DNA of 38,852 bases from Lewinellaceae bacterium (GCA_024642625.1 JAHEAU010000005.1:1-38852), one strand, 5' to 3'. Shown: positions 9,432 to 19,874, numbered from the stretch's first letter. Notes: generated by a model from the letters alone, not told the origin. Numbers and translations are program-made.

Positions 9432-10919
9432 TTAGTATTGATATTCATAGCACCCCATATCGGGAGCAACGGGGTCACGGACAAACCCATCCAAATCCAG
9501 TGGTATTGCAGGAATAGGCAAGGCAAGACCTTCTACAACAGAAAGTGTATCCAGGTGATAATCATCCTCATTTAAATCTCGAAAAAGAGGTTGACCAAAT
9601 GTATAATTCTGGCAGCTTGTGGATTGATTGAAAAATTCAGGCCACTGTTCTGCTTTCAATAGATCTTTTACGCGTACCAGACTATGACTAAAGTCGTATT
9701 CAAATGCACCGGGGACTCCACCTGTCCCATCGATCATTGTAATCTCATCCTGGTTATTCCCAGTTAGAATACAATTCTCAAAAGTCATCGATAATGGGAG
9801 AACATAAGCATCAGAGCACAATGGATCCAAACAAAAGGTATTACTTGCTGAAAGAGCTTCTGCGGTATTTCCGAAATTGGCAATAGTGCAATATCGAAAG
9901 GAATGCGTGCCACCAAGTGCCAATTGAATCCCATTTCGTCCAGTATTGTGAACTAACAGATTATCAGCAGAAATATTACCAGCGTATGAGACAAGCCCAC
10001 TGCCAGACGTCCATCCAATCTCAGAATCTCGTATCGTCACATCCGCACTTGAATCCACAAATATTCCGGTAATAGAATGAAATATGATGGCATGTTCAAA
10101 TAAATGACCTTTCGAACCAGGACCTAAACGTATACCGCCCCATTGCCCTGGTAACTGACTAAAGGCCGGCTCAAGCCGATCAGACCGAAAAATGACAGGG
10201 TTTTCCTTTGTTCCTTCGACACGAATTCGACCTCTTTCCAACGTATAGATCAATCCATCTGTATAAAATCCATTTTCATTGGACACGACTCCACCATGTA
10301 GATGGATGCGTGTTCCTTCTTTAATCCGCAGGGTGCAGCTATCGATTAACAAAACACCAAAAATAACATAGGGCCGTGGATCATTCCAAAGAATTTCCTG
10401 GTTATTGCAGGATAACAGTGCCAACCCTTTGGAATTTGAGTTATTGGGAATATAAATAGCGTTTTGCCCCCATGCTTCAAGAATGATCTGTTGAGTATTT
10501 CCGTTTGTAATCAGAACTATAGCGTCAGAAACAATGAACGGACTAACAGAAACGGGTTGATCTGGATCAATAGTTACCTCTACAAATAAGTAAATACTAT
10601 CCTTGGCCAGGATTTCTACATCATGAAACGAATCGCCAGAAATTCCATCAACATTCATTCTAAAAAAAGGGGAGACTTCGCTTTTAAACCGGATCTCAGA
10701 AATCCGTACTGCTTGATCTTTCGGATTGAAAAGTTTAACTAATCGAGTTGAGGAACCTTGAGTTGTGAACACCGTATCAAATCGAAGTGTGTCAACGGAA
10801 AATGAAAGAGAAACATCAGAACCAATATAAACTGAGGGCTCCTTCAAACAACTACTGAGGATAAAGAACATTGCAACAATAGCCGCGAAAACAAAGATTG
10901 AACTGTCCGAATGTTTCAT
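9432..10919 (-). CDS. Lipoprotein with right-handed parallel beta-helix repeats
   Basis: 495 aa; lipobox-like FFILSSCLKEP; repeated short beta-turn segments (DVTIRDSEIGWTSGSGLVSYAGNISADNLLVHNTGRNGIQL); C-terminal DLDGFVRDPVAPDMGCYEYQY as in Bacteroidota beta-helix proteins. Confidence 0.8.
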   Translation of the reverse strand: MKHSDSSIFVFAAIVAMFFILSSCLKEPSVYIGSDVSLSFSVDTLRFDTVFTTQGSSTRLVKLFNPKDQAVRISEIRFKSEVSPFFRMNVDGISGDSFHDVEILAKDSIYLFVEVTIDPDQPVSVSPFIVSDAIVLITNGNTQQIILEAWGQNAIYIPNNSNSKGLALLSCNNQEILWNDPRPYVIFGVLLIDSCTLRIKEGTRIHLHGGVVSNENGFYTDGLIYTLERGRIRVEGTKENPVIFRSDRLEPAFSQLPGQWGGIRLGPGSKGHLFEHAIIFHSITGIFVDSSADVTIRDSEIGWTSGSGLVSYAGNISADNLLVHNTGRNGIQLALGGTHSFRYCTIANFGNTAEALSASNTFCLDPLCSDAYVLPLSMTFENCILTGNNQDEITMIDGTGGVPGAFEYDFSHSLVRVKDLLKAEQWPEFFNQSTSCQNYTFGQPLFRDLNEDDYHLDTLSVVEGLALPIPAIPLDLDGFVRDPVAPDMGCYEYQY

Positions 10920-10978
10920 AAGTTAAAGGTAAATACAACAACAATGAAGATAGAATCAACAGCAGGAATAACGGCAAT

Positions 10979-11008
10979 AAAAAAGGCCGGATGAAGTTCA
11001 TCCGGCCT
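10979..11008 (-). terminator. Intrinsic terminator downstream of gldN
   Basis: Inverted repeat AGGCCGGATGAA-g-TTCATCCGGCCT (10984-11008) followed on the minus strand by a T-run (TTTTTT); 28 bp past the gldN stop. Confidence 0.88.
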
Positions 11009-11035
11009 TAGTATATCCATTAAGATGTTAACTCA

Positions 11036-11899
11036 TTAGAATGACCATAGGTCATGCTCGTAGTTAAAAATATCCTGTTTGATCTTCTCACCTTCCATGA
11101 GGATATCTAATCCGGAGTAAATGTCTTCCAATCGGCGATCAAGAACATTTCGTTCCTTAATTACATAACTGGAAAAAAAACGCATCTCCATGATATCTTC
11201 CCAAGTCAAAGGACTAGCATCATTTCCGGTACGAAACGCAAGATGTTGAGCTAACGTGTACCGAGCATCCGGATAGTAGACCCAGAACAGTGGAAGTTCA
11301 AATCGGAAATTCCCGTTATCATCATAGCTGTTCATCAAAGGAGCAATACCAAGAATCCGTGAACGGACTTCAGATTTTTCCTTATCGAAATACCAAACTT
11401 CCTTTAAACGGAACCGTTTAACATCATCGGGATTCAATTCGTTGTTGACGATTTGAACGATCTCTTCATAAGTTTCCGGGTCGAAGGTAATGACCGTATC
11501 GACTTTGCTACCGATACCTGCCACCTCTTCCGGATGAAGGGGACGAGTAAAACGATCATCTTCTGTGCTATATACAGTGATTTCACCGTTAATAGCGGCA
11601 TCCAGAAGAATGGTGAAGAAACGCATATCCGGATTAATGAAGGGATGGTTCATCTTTTCACGGGTATCAATGACCCGCCAGATGCGCTTTTCCCAGTAAT
11701 AATCCGCTTCACGCACAGGAGCATAGGGGAGCACCCTTTTCTCAGTGGTCAACGTTTTTTCGACGACACCATCCAAAGGTGTTTTCGGTGCTGGATCACT
11801 GGATTCAGTACGGATTACCTCTGGAGTCTGGGCGAACAATGCACCACCTGCAAGCAGAAGGATAAATACACCCAAAAATTGTTTGAACAGCAACTTCAT
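11036..11899 (-). CDS. gldN: Gliding motility / type IX secretion protein GldN
   Basis: 287 aa; YYWEKRIWRVIDTREKMNHPFINPDMRFFTILLDAAINGEITVYS...VWYFDKEKSEVRSRILGIAPL; position after gldM. Confidence 0.95.
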   Translation of the reverse strand: MKLLFKQFLGVFILLLAGGALFAQTPEVIRTESSDPAPKTPLDGVVEKTLTTEKRVLPYAPVREADYYWEKRIWRVIDTREKMNHPFINPDMRFFTILLDAAINGEITVYSTEDDRFTRPLHPEEVAGIGSKVDTVITFDPETYEEIVQIVNNELNPDDVKRFRLKEVWYFDKEKSEVRSRILGIAPLMNSYDDNGNFRFELPLFWVYYPDARYTLAQHLAFRTGNDASPLTWEDIMEMRFFSSYVIKERNVLDRRLEDIYSGLDILMEGEKIKQDIFNYEHDLWSF

Positions 11900-11917
11900 G
11901 CTAACGCAACTTATTAA

Positions 11918-13468
11918 TTAGCGAATCTTAAATACCATCGAGTTGATCTTCCGGCCAGCAGAGTCTCCAGGACAACGAGCCTTCACATCATCGAAATAAT
12001 AAACGTCACCAGGCTTAGCAGCCTTCACCAAGTTTTCAGCTTGAGTTTGGTAACGAGCTCCTTCATTTTCAGCAACGATAGGATCCTGACGAGGAGGTAC
12101 ACGAGTCAACGTGAAACTTTGAACGCGGCAAACCGCTTCAAAGTCAAAGTTGTCCAGAAATGCACCAACACCAGCCTGAGCTTTGAACTCTCCATTACCC
12201 ATCAATCCAGAGCTTTCTTTTCCAAGACGAGCGACTGGATCAGGGATCCTTTTGACCCTGAATAACTTCGAATCTTTCAGTCCAATACCAGGAGCTGACA
12301 CATTCACCATACATTCATTCGTAGGTGTCTTCACTTCAATCATGTAATTGGCGGAGCCAACCTTTTTGATTGTAGCACCTCCTCCATTGACAGTCACTTG
12401 AATATCATTAGAAGAAGCTCCAGCAGCTGATACCGAAATCGGGTTCTCAACACCAATATAGAATACATTCATTTTGTCGGCTGAAACTGTAACGCTTCGT
12501 TCACCAACTTCGTATTCAAAAGTCTTTTTATACGACTTCACTTCCTTGGTCAGAGGGTTCATTACCTGAATCTCAACGTTGTAGGATTTGGCACCGATCT
12601 GCGAAGTTCCTGTTTCATATGTTGCTTTACCTGCCTTTACAGGGAGGTTTGCACCATTGACAAGGATTCGCGTGTTGTCTCCTGCTGAGGTACTGAATGC
12701 ACTCAGGAAGACATCAGCAGAATAACGTTCGCCCTTGATCACATATCCTTTAACTGCAGATACAACAGGTTCGAACGCATCGAACTTGATGTCTTCACCT
12801 GCTACTTTACCCAAAATGAAATTGAGTGCGGTCGTAGAAGAAGCACGCGCATCATTTTGAAATTTGGTCAGAATTGGAAAAACAGCTGCAACTGGCATCT
12901 GCTTAAAGTTGTATTCTGTCCAGTTCGGCTTATCTGAAAGCTTTACAGCTTCATCATCAATTGCCAAAGGCATAGCAGACACAACGGCTGCATCATTATT
13001 GACGAGACCTGAAAGTTTTTCACGAGTTTCCCTGATTTTCTTCTCAAGTTCAAACCCTTTACCTTGTTTCCCATCTAAACCGACTAAAAGTCGAGTGGTC
13101 ACATCCTTGTCCTTGATTTTTACAGGCTTGGACGGATCCTTTTCGGAAGGCCCGCCAGCAGCTGCAAAGAGCTCCTTTTTCAGGTCTTCAACATAATTGT
13201 AGAATTCATCAGCGGTCGTTTTGACTTCCTGGGCTTGTGCAAGCCATTTGTCATTGACCTCGTTCTTGTACGCTTGAGCTTGTTTGTCGATATTTGTCAA
13301 CAATGTTGCATTAGTATTCTCAACGATGACGTTTGATTGAGCGATACCTTTATTTAGCGTAAAGAAGGCGTTCATAACTTCCGCGGAGATGTTCAGTGCC
13401 AACAAAGCTGTCAGCACCAAGTACATCAAGTTGATCATCAACTGCCGCGGTTCCTTTGGAATGGACAT
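11918..13468 (-). CDS. gldM: Gliding motility / type IX secretion protein GldM
   Basis: 516 aa; MSIPKEPRQLMINLMYLVLTALLALNISAEVMNAFFTLNKGI N-terminus typical of GldM. Confidence 0.96.
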   Translation of the reverse strand: MSIPKEPRQLMINLMYLVLTALLALNISAEVMNAFFTLNKGIAQSNVIVENTNATLLTNIDKQAQAYKNEVNDKWLAQAQEVKTTADEFYNYVEDLKKELFAAAGGPSEKDPSKPVKIKDKDVTTRLLVGLDGKQGKGFELEKKIRETREKLSGLVNNDAAVVSAMPLAIDDEAVKLSDKPNWTEYNFKQMPVAAVFPILTKFQNDARASSTTALNFILGKVAGEDIKFDAFEPVVSAVKGYVIKGERYSADVFLSAFSTSAGDNTRILVNGANLPVKAGKATYETGTSQIGAKSYNVEIQVMNPLTKEVKSYKKTFEYEVGERSVTVSADKMNVFYIGVENPISVSAAGASSNDIQVTVNGGGATIKKVGSANYMIEVKTPTNECMVNVSAPGIGLKDSKLFRVKRIPDPVARLGKESSGLMGNGEFKAQAGVGAFLDNFDFEAVCRVQSFTLTRVPPRQDPIVAENEGARYQTQAENLVKAAKPGDVYYFDDVKARCPGDSAGRKINSMVFKIR

Positions 13469-13515
13469 AAAATTTCTGTTTGCTCGTTAGGTGAAAGGAA
13501 CGGTTTCCAAACGGC

Positions 13516-14106
13516 TTATTTGCCGATGTTGGACATGGCATTAAGCACATTTCCATACACTGAATTGAGCGAACCGAGATTCTTATTCAAAGCAGATAGC
13601 TGCTCCTTATAAGCTTTGGTATCCTCCAGTGAATCAGAAAGATTGGCCATAGCATCGGACATATTCTTGTAGAATCCACCCATTGCCTTGATCTGATCTT
13701 TCGCACCTGCGAAGTCAACTTCCTGCAATGCTTTCAATGCACCCAGGCTCTTGGACATGGATTGTAATTCAGTCACCATGCTTCCCAATTGTCTTTCGAC
13801 AACTTCTCCATCCAAAGGATGAGCATCTGCGCCTTCACCTGCAGTAAGGGGTGCGATTTTACTGTTGTAGTTGTCTAATCCAGGATAGAGTTTTTCCCAA
13901 TAATAATCCTTCTCTGGACCAATAAGACCAAGGAAAAGGAATATAAAGGCTTCCGTTGAGAGACCAAGAATCAGCATCTCACTGGCATATTCCCAGCTTT
14001 CGAGTTTAAAAAGAGCACCAAGCAGTACAACTGAGGCACCAACACCGATAATAAGGTTCTTTAAGTACTTGAACCCAGAGGTTTTAAGAGAACTTTGCAA
14101 GCCCAT
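13516..14106 (-). CDS. gldL: Gliding motility / type IX secretion protein GldL
   Basis: 196 aa; KYLKNLIIGVGASVVLLGALFKLESWEYASEMLILGLSTEAFIFLFLGL two-TM N-terminus. Confidence 0.95.
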   Translation of the reverse strand: MGLQSSLKTSGFKYLKNLIIGVGASVVLLGALFKLESWEYASEMLILGLSTEAFIFLFLGLIGPEKDYYWEKLYPGLDNYNSKIAPLTAGEGADAHPLDGEVVERQLGSMVTELQSMSKSLGALKALQEVDFAGAKDQIKAMGGFYKNMSDAMANLSDSLEDTKAYKEQLSALNKNLGSLNSVYGNVLNAMSNIGK

Positions 14107-14166
14107 TGTCTAAAGCATTTTGTTTGGTTAAGCGAAACGTGTTTACTATTCAGAGTAAAGAGTAAG

Positions 14167-14196
14167 CCAATATAGTCATAAGGAAAGCCATTCAAG
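14167..14196 (-). promoter_or_regulatory. Candidate promoter for gldLMN (CTTG-N17/18-TATATTGG)
   Basis: Minus-strand TTG, 18 nt, TATATTGG (+ strand CCAATATA 14167-14174, CAA 14193-14195); resembles TTTG/TAnnTTTG with one mismatch. Confidence 0.35.
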
Positions 14197-14219
14197 GATG
14201 TTTTCCTAAAGAAAATGAA

Positions 14220-14251
14220 ACAGGTGGAAAAGCGATTGCTTTTCCACCTGT
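14220..14251 (-). terminator. Strong hairpin just downstream of gldK (terminator or attenuator)
   Basis: Perfect 14-bp stem ACAGGTGGAAAAGC-gatt-GCTTTTCCACCTGT, 4 nt after the gldK stop; minus-strand 3' flank is T-rich (TTCATTTTCTTT) but interrupted. Confidence 0.65.
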
Positions 14252-14255
14252 CATC

Positions 14256-15509
14256 TTAAAAATCGTTAATCGAACGTCCAAGGAATGTCAATGCACAACG
14301 GAAACCAATATATGATTTTGTGCTATCCTGAAATTCCCAGTTGCGTGTTCCTGTCTCAAGGAAGAACCCAACATCCTTCCAAGATCCTCCGCGGATTACC
14401 TTCCGTTTGTCTGCTTCAGGATCATCTGCAGCAGCGTCATACTTGATGTCCGGGTTCAAGTCATGATAAAAGGATATTGCATTTTCAAAAAAAGCAGTTT
14501 CCGTCCATTCACTGACATTTCCAGACATATTATATAAGCCGTAATCATTTGGGAAATAAGCATCTCCACGGACAGTATACAAGCCACCATCTTCTGGATA
14601 ATTACCGCGACCAGGTTTGAAGTTGGCAAGTAAGCAACCTTTTGCGTTGCGCAGGTACATACCCCCCCATGGATATGGTGCAAGATCTTTGCCACCTCGA
14701 GCAGCATACTCCCACTCCGTCTCCGTAGGCAAGCGGAATTCTTCCGTATTCACTTCACCACGTTCTGCAGCGCGATACTGATTCCACAATTTCGTTCTCC
14801 AGAAAGAGAAGGCTTTGGCCATTTTCCAGTTTACACCGACAACTGGGTAGTCATCAAATGCTGGATGCCAGAAGTAATTTCGTGTATAAGGTTCGTTATA
14901 TGAATACGCAAAATCTCTGATCCATACCATTGTATCGGGATAGATCTTCACCTTGTCTTTCTTGATAAATGAAGTCCGTGGAGACTCGCCACGATCGGCA
15001 GCAGCACCTTTCCAGTCAAGCCACTCATAATCATAAACCAATTTCTGAACGTTCAATTCACGTTTACCCGCAAATCGATCATTTCCCTGATAATAAACAT
15101 CCTGAACGGCTTCATCTTCCCAATCAATCTCATATTCCCAATCAATACTTTGAGAACCGTCTGCGTTCTCAATATAAGCATCCATATAGGTTAGTGCGAC
15201 AGAATCTCGCACCCAATTCACAAACTGACGGTATTCATTGTTTGTGATTTCAGTATCGTCCATATAGAAACCAACGATTGAAATCGACTTCGGCCGCTGG
15301 ACAAATGTCCGGCTGATGTCTTCATCTCCTGAGCCTATGTGTAGAGTACCGGAAGGCACATAAACCATCCCGTAGGGGTTAATTCCCTGCCAAGACGGCC
15401 GGTCCATCACGCCGACAAGCTGCCCACTTTCCTTAGAGCCACAAGCACTTATATATAATAAGATGCTCAGGGCAGCGAAAACTTTGATAAGTTTTTTCAT
15501 GTCCTTCAC
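14256..15509 (-). CDS. gldK: Gliding motility / type IX secretion lipoprotein GldK (formylglycine-generating-enzyme-like fold)
   Basis: 417 aa; lipobox LLYISACGSK; FGE-like motifs (DDTEITNNEYRQFV, RLPTETEWEYAARGG, NMSGNVSEWTETAF, RKVIRGGSWKD). Confidence 0.95.
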   Translation of the reverse strand: MKDMKKLIKVFAALSILLYISACGSKESGQLVGVMDRPSWQGINPYGMVYVPSGTLHIGSGDEDISRTFVQRPKSISIVGFYMDDTEITNNEYRQFVNWVRDSVALTYMDAYIENADGSQSIDWEYEIDWEDEAVQDVYYQGNDRFAGKRELNVQKLVYDYEWLDWKGAAADRGESPRTSFIKKDKVKIYPDTMVWIRDFAYSYNEPYTRNYFWHPAFDDYPVVGVNWKMAKAFSFWRTKLWNQYRAAERGEVNTEEFRLPTETEWEYAARGGKDLAPYPWGGMYLRNAKGCLLANFKPGRGNYPEDGGLYTVRGDAYFPNDYGLYNMSGNVSEWTETAFFENAISFYHDLNPDIKYDAAADDPEADKRKVIRGGSWKDVGFFLETGTRNWEFQDSTKSYIGFRCALTFLGRSINDF

Positions 15510-15556
15510 CCGAATTTTACCTGGTATTGAATAGGTCGTTACTTAAAAACTGGCCG

Positions 15557-15587
15557 TAAATATAGCCGGATTCATAAAGAAATCAAA
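15557..15587 (-). promoter_or_regulatory. Candidate gldK promoter TTTG-N19-TATATTTA
   Basis: Minus strand reads TTTG ATTTCTTTATGAATCCGGC TATATTTA; + strand TAAATATA 15557-15564 and CAAA 15584-15587. Confidence 0.6.
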
Positions 15588-15690
15588 AAAAGATTCACAA
15601 AGGTGAACTTATTAGTCAAAAAGCAAACGTGACACCAGAATCCCTATTGCCCTTTAAGACGGATAAAGTTAATAATTCCTTAATCAATCA

Positions 15691-16698
15691 CTATAAAAAG
15701 CGAGGATTATAAATGATGCCTGGCAATTTTCCCTTATTAAAGCCCGTCGGTATTCGATATTGGATCATCAATTCAAAGCTTCCGTTATGCACTTGCTTGA
15801 TTGCCGACAACCCAGACTCATATACATACATGATCAAAAACCGATCCGAAACATGAATTCCTGCTGTTAACAATAATGCATCTTGGGTGGCTCCTTTCCA
15901 TCCGCGATATCCCCCACCGACAATAAACCGCTCCCGCCAAGTCAGGAAACACTGGGTTGTCGCTTGCCATTGGGATAAATCCGTCGTCCAGAATGTCGTT
16001 GGAAATACTTCGAGGTCACCAAAATCTCCTTTCCAACTACCATGAAAAACAAAATGAGGCTTCAACTGCATACTGGATTTGACATCCGATCCAGAATACG
16101 ATAACTGCCCTCCCTGCGCATAGCGCCAGGATCCGCCAAATTGCCATTGATCATCCGAAATCATGGCGCCAAAATGGAATAAGGGACTCAAGGCATTTAC
16201 GCTACCTGTAGGCAATTTACCATCCTGATGATCAACTCCCCCATTTTGATATTGACCATCGGGTGTACGGATCGCACTTCCATCTAGACCAGACTGGAGA
16301 AAACCCCCAGCAAGACCCGCATGCATCGTCCAAGCACTACTGATAGGAAAATGGTAACCGTAAAGCAACGTGGCTTCTAAATTTGTAAGTACCCCGATTT
16401 GGTCCTGGATCAACGAAACGCCAAACCCTGATTGAAATGCTGCAAAGGGCATTTGACCACTCACGTGATAACCTGAAGGACTACCTGGTAATGAGTTCCA
16501 TTGCCGCCTCGCTGCGCCACTAAATATGACATCTTCTCCGATACCGGTAGCGGCCGGATTCATCTCCACAATTGACCAGGGTGTCAAGGCAAACTGAGGG
16601 AGTTGCTGGGCCATACCCGATCGAACTGCTAAACTTGAAACAAGCCAGATCAGCAGGTAGTAAAATCTATTGACATTCAAATTATTCTTCCAATTCAT
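15691..16698 (-). CDS. PorP/SprF family type IX secretion membrane protein
   Basis: 335 aa; [56 protein letters not shown] is characteristic of PorP/SprF. Confidence 0.9.
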   Translation of the reverse strand: MNWKNNLNVNRFYYLLIWLVSSLAVRSGMAQQLPQFALTPWSIVEMNPAATGIGEDVIFSGAARRQWNSLPGSPSGYHVSGQMPFAAFQSGFGVSLIQDQIGVLTNLEATLLYGYHFPISSAWTMHAGLAGGFLQSGLDGSAIRTPDGQYQNGGVDHQDGKLPTGSVNALSPLFHFGAMISDDQWQFGGSWRYAQGGQLSYSGSDVKSSMQLKPHFVFHGSWKGDFGDLEVFPTTFWTTDLSQWQATTQCFLTWRERFIVGGGYRGWKGATQDALLLTAGIHVSDRFLIMYVYESGLSAIKQVHNGSFELMIQYRIPTGFNKGKLPGIIYNPRFL

Positions 16699-18749
16699 AG
16701 TTGCTGGACTAGTTTCTCAACCGATGAGACCGGCAGTTGACAACTCTGATTACAACAAAGATAAAGATATGTCATTCCCGGAATGACTCTATCCCTCAAC
16801 AGCGCCGAATGGCTCTCCTGATTAGAACCAATGATCAATGTACCCGGCAAATATCTGGCCTGGAGCATACTCAGATCCCTTTTGTAATCTGGTCCAGTTA
16901 CCACGATCTCACGATGTCCAAACACAGAAGTCATTATACTCTGCGCATATTGAGCAAACGATGACGGGAAACGTTCAACACTCGCTGAAATCGACATTCG
17001 AAGTCGTTCGGCAATGTGACCATACGTATTGTCTCCAGACAAGGCATGGACTTTATCGAGCACTTCTACCATAATAGCGTTGCCACTTGGGAGTGCACTA
17101 TCGTAAGTATCAATGATCATACTCTGAAGTTCATCGGCAGACGAACTACGAAACGCACCTATGGGCGGATTATAAAATGTCTCAATGGTCGAGTCTGTCA
17201 ATAGGTGAATCTCGTTCCAATCTTCATCGGTATAATTGATTTCCAGCAAATGGATGAGTGACCGGAGCAGAAAAGCATAATCTTCTAAAAAGGCGGATTG
17301 ATACGCCTTCCCTCCTGCATAAATCCGCAAATAAGATCCGTCTTCATTTTGCATGTGTTGTTTGATAAAGCCAACGGCTCTATGTGCACGAAGTAAATGG
17401 CCAGGGTCACCAAAGGTCCGGTAAGCTGAAAGACAAGCATCAATCATCAGCGCATTCCATGAGAGAATGATTTTATCATCCAAACCGGGTCGAACTCTGG
17501 AACTTCGTGCTTCAAATAACGTGGATCTGAAATTTCTCCATTCGTGTCGTAACCATTGTTTATCCACGTCCTGATCTTTGGCAAAGGTATCATCATCCCA
17601 TCGTCGGTGGAGTATCGCAGCACCTTCCCAATTGCCATCAAGTGTTACATCTAAATATCTAGACCATAATTCAGAATGTTCACCAGCTAGTGACGTAAAT
17701 TCTTCAATGTCCCAAACATAGAATTTGCCTTCAACACCTTCCGAGTCGGCATCCAAGGCAGAGTAAAAACCGCCCAATGGATGAGACAATTCCAGGTTTG
17801 CCCAATGAATCGTATCTCGAACCACTTGCTCGAACTCAGGATTAGGTTGAAGTCGGCACCACTTGCTCAACAGGTCAATGAGAAAGGCATTGTCGTACAG
17901 CATTTTCTCAAAATGGGGAACCAGCCAGGCTGGATCCGTGGCATATCTCGACATTCCACCTCCAATCTGATCATAAATCCCTCCTCGAACCATCTTCTCC
18001 AGACTGAACAGCACATGATCTGTGGCATCCCTCCGACCAGAATATGAGCTATATGCCAATAAAAACTCCAGAGACATTGTTCGCGGAAACTTTGGAGCTG
18101 GACCGAAACCTCCAAAATTTTTATCCCGGTCTTCCAAAATTTGATCTGCAATGTGATCAATGGATTTCCGTGTCAGAGCGTGATTGTGAGGCTCACCATC
18201 CGATCCATCTTTAAAGTGTCTGGTTTGCTGGTCACGCACAGCCTGAATCAATCGATCGGCCTGCGATTCCACCACATCTCTCTTTTCTCTATACAGGTTG
18301 ATCAGATGTTGAAGGACTTGAGACCAGGATGGCCGGTTGCCCATCGGTTGTGGAGGGAAATAGGTCCCTCCATAGAATGGCCGTCCATCTGGAGTTAAAA
18401 AACAATTCAGTGGCCACCCTCCTGAACCACTGATCATTTGTACGGCATCCATATACAACTGATCGATATCAGGTCGTTCTTCACGGTCGACTTTAATATT
18501 GATGAAGTGGCGGTTCATCAGTGTTGCCACAACATCATCCTCAAAGGATTCCCGTTCCATGACATGGCACCAATGACAGGTCGAATAACCAATACTGACA
18601 AGTATGGGTTTGTCTTCACGTTTTGCCTTATCGAGCGCTTCGGGCCCCCAAGGAAACCAATCTACTGGATTGTGAGCATGTTGCAAAAGATATGGACTTG
18701 CCGTGGTGATCAGCCTGTTTGGAAATCGTTCACCAGTGGTAAGACTCAT
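16695..18749 (-). CDS. Thioredoxin-domain protein of the YyaL/DUF255 family
   Basis: [61 protein letters not shown]; start set at MSLTTGE (18749). Overlaps porP-like gene by 4 bp. Confidence 0.94.
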   Translation of the reverse strand: MSLTTGERFPNRLITTASPYLLQHAHNPVDWFPWGPEALDKAKREDKPILVSIGYSTCHWCHVMERESFEDDVVATLMNRHFINIKVDREERPDIDQLYMDAVQMISGSGGWPLNCFLTPDGRPFYGGTYFPPQPMGNRPSWSQVLQHLINLYREKRDVVESQADRLIQAVRDQQTRHFKDGSDGEPHNHALTRKSIDHIADQILEDRDKNFGGFGPAPKFPRTMSLEFLLAYSSYSGRRDATDHVLFSLEKMVRGGIYDQIGGGMSRYATDPAWLVPHFEKMLYDNAFLIDLLSKWCRLQPNPEFEQVVRDTIHWANLELSHPLGGFYSALDADSEGVEGKFYVWDIEEFTSLAGEHSELWSRYLDVTLDGNWEGAAILHRRWDDDTFAKDQDVDKQWLRHEWRNFRSTLFEARSSRVRPGLDDKIILSWNALMIDACLSAYRTFGDPGHLLRAHRAVGFIKQHMQNEDGSYLRIYAGGKAYQSAFLEDYAFLLRSLIHLLEINYTDEDWNEIHLLTDSTIETFYNPPIGAFRSSSADELQSMIIDTYDSALPSGNAIMVEVLDKVHALSGDNTYGHIAERLRMSISASVERFPSSFAQYAQSIMTSVFGHREIVVTGPDYKRDLSMLQARYLPGTLIIGSNQESHSALLRDRVIPGMTYLYLCCNQSCQLPVSSVEKLVQQL

Positions 18750-18810
18750 AAGGGCGAGGTTTAAAGAGAAACGCACGAAATCGGATTCGGTTGTTCGCGC
18801 GAACCCAGAA

Positions 18811-19578
18811 TCAAATCATGATGGTCAGACCATCATACGCAAGGAAACACCCTTCTGGTAACATTTCAGAGACGCACTGGTAGGTTCCCAGAGAATGGCT
18901 GATATGGGTGAAATAGGTCTGCTCTGCTCCTACTTCCTGTGCTAATTCAATAGCCGCATCCAAATGGAGATGAGTAGAATGTGGTTCTTGACGGAGGGCA
19001 TTCAAAATAAGCACTTTGGTCCCCCTAATCTTTTCGAGCTCTTCTTCAGAAATGGATTTTGCGTCCGTAATATAAGTGAGCTCGTCCAGCCTAAATCCAA
19101 GAACGGGCATTTGACCATGCCACACACGAATGGGTGTTATGGGTTGCTTTCCAACGAAAAATGGTTGGTCCAAAGCAATCGGTATTCGATTAAAACGGGG
19201 CGCTCCTGGATAGGGCACCTCGGCAAAAGCATAAGCAAACCGGGTTGTGATTTCACTTAGAACACGGGGTTCAGCGAGAATAGGCATATCCCTATGCTGT
19301 CGAAAATTAAACGGTCTGACATCATCCAGACCAGCTACATGATCATTGTGTTCGTGGGTCAAAAGGATAGCATCCAGGCGCTGTTCACCAGCGCGAAGCA
19401 TTTGCTGACGGAAATCTGGACCTGCATCGATAACCAAATGTGTTTCGTCATATGCTACAAATAACGAGGACCTCAAACGCTTATCCCGGGCCTGTGGAGA
19501 TTTGCAAACCAAACATTCGCACCCAATGACGGGTACGCCCTGTGATGTGCCAGTGCCCAGGAATGTTGCCCGGATCAT
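18811..19578 (-). CDS. MBL-fold metallo-hydrolase (PhnP-like)
   Basis: 255 aa; [20 protein letters not shown] and [18 protein letters not shown] motifs. Confidence 0.9.
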   Translation of the reverse strand: MIRATFLGTGTSQGVPVIGCECLVCKSPQARDKRLRSSLFVAYDETHLVIDAGPDFRQQMLRAGEQRLDAILLTHEHNDHVAGLDDVRPFNFRQHRDMPILAEPRVLSEITTRFAYAFAEVPYPGAPRFNRIPIALDQPFFVGKQPITPIRVWHGQMPVLGFRLDELTYITDAKSISEEELEKIRGTKVLILNALRQEPHSTHLHLDAAIELAQEVGAEQTYFTHISHSLGTYQCVSEMLPEGCFLAYDGLTIMI

Positions 19579-19874
19579 GTTTCTTCAGAGGAAACAGCAG
19601 CCTTACGGATCACTGATTGAAGAAAATCACGTGATTTGTCGTCTAATGACAAAGCATCCACTTCAAGATTGAGCAGAATATCGATGAGTGTGTTGATTCT
19701 ACCTTCCGTATCGAAGAACTTGTTGACAACCACCACATTGCGATGCTCGACAAGACAATAGCCCGATTGAAAATTACCCTTTTCATAGCGTACCGTATAG
19801 GTCAACTCTTTAAAGAGGTCTTCGAGCTTTTTTAGATTAGAGACTGTAGGTTTCATTTGTGGACGTGAGGACAT
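19575..19874 (-). CDS. Small conserved-type hypothetical protein
   Basis: ORF (MSSRPQMKPTVSNLKKLEDLFKELTYTVRYEKGNFQSGYCLVEHRNVVVVNKFFDTEGRINTLIDIL...); 4-bp overlap with the MBL gene. Start at 19874 (ATG) or 19856 (ATG, MKPTVS) rather than TTG 19886. Confidence 0.75.
   Translation of the reverse strand: MSSRPQMKPTVSNLKKLEDLFKELTYTVRYEKGNFQSGYCLVEHRNVVVVNKFFDTEGRINTLIDILLNLEVDALSLDDKSRDFLQSVIRKAAVSSEET

Noticed and set aside
11453-11917. 154-aa plus-strand ORF antisense to gldN
   Set aside because: Lies opposite a confidently assigned gldN; no recognisable motif or domain; looks like shadow coding.
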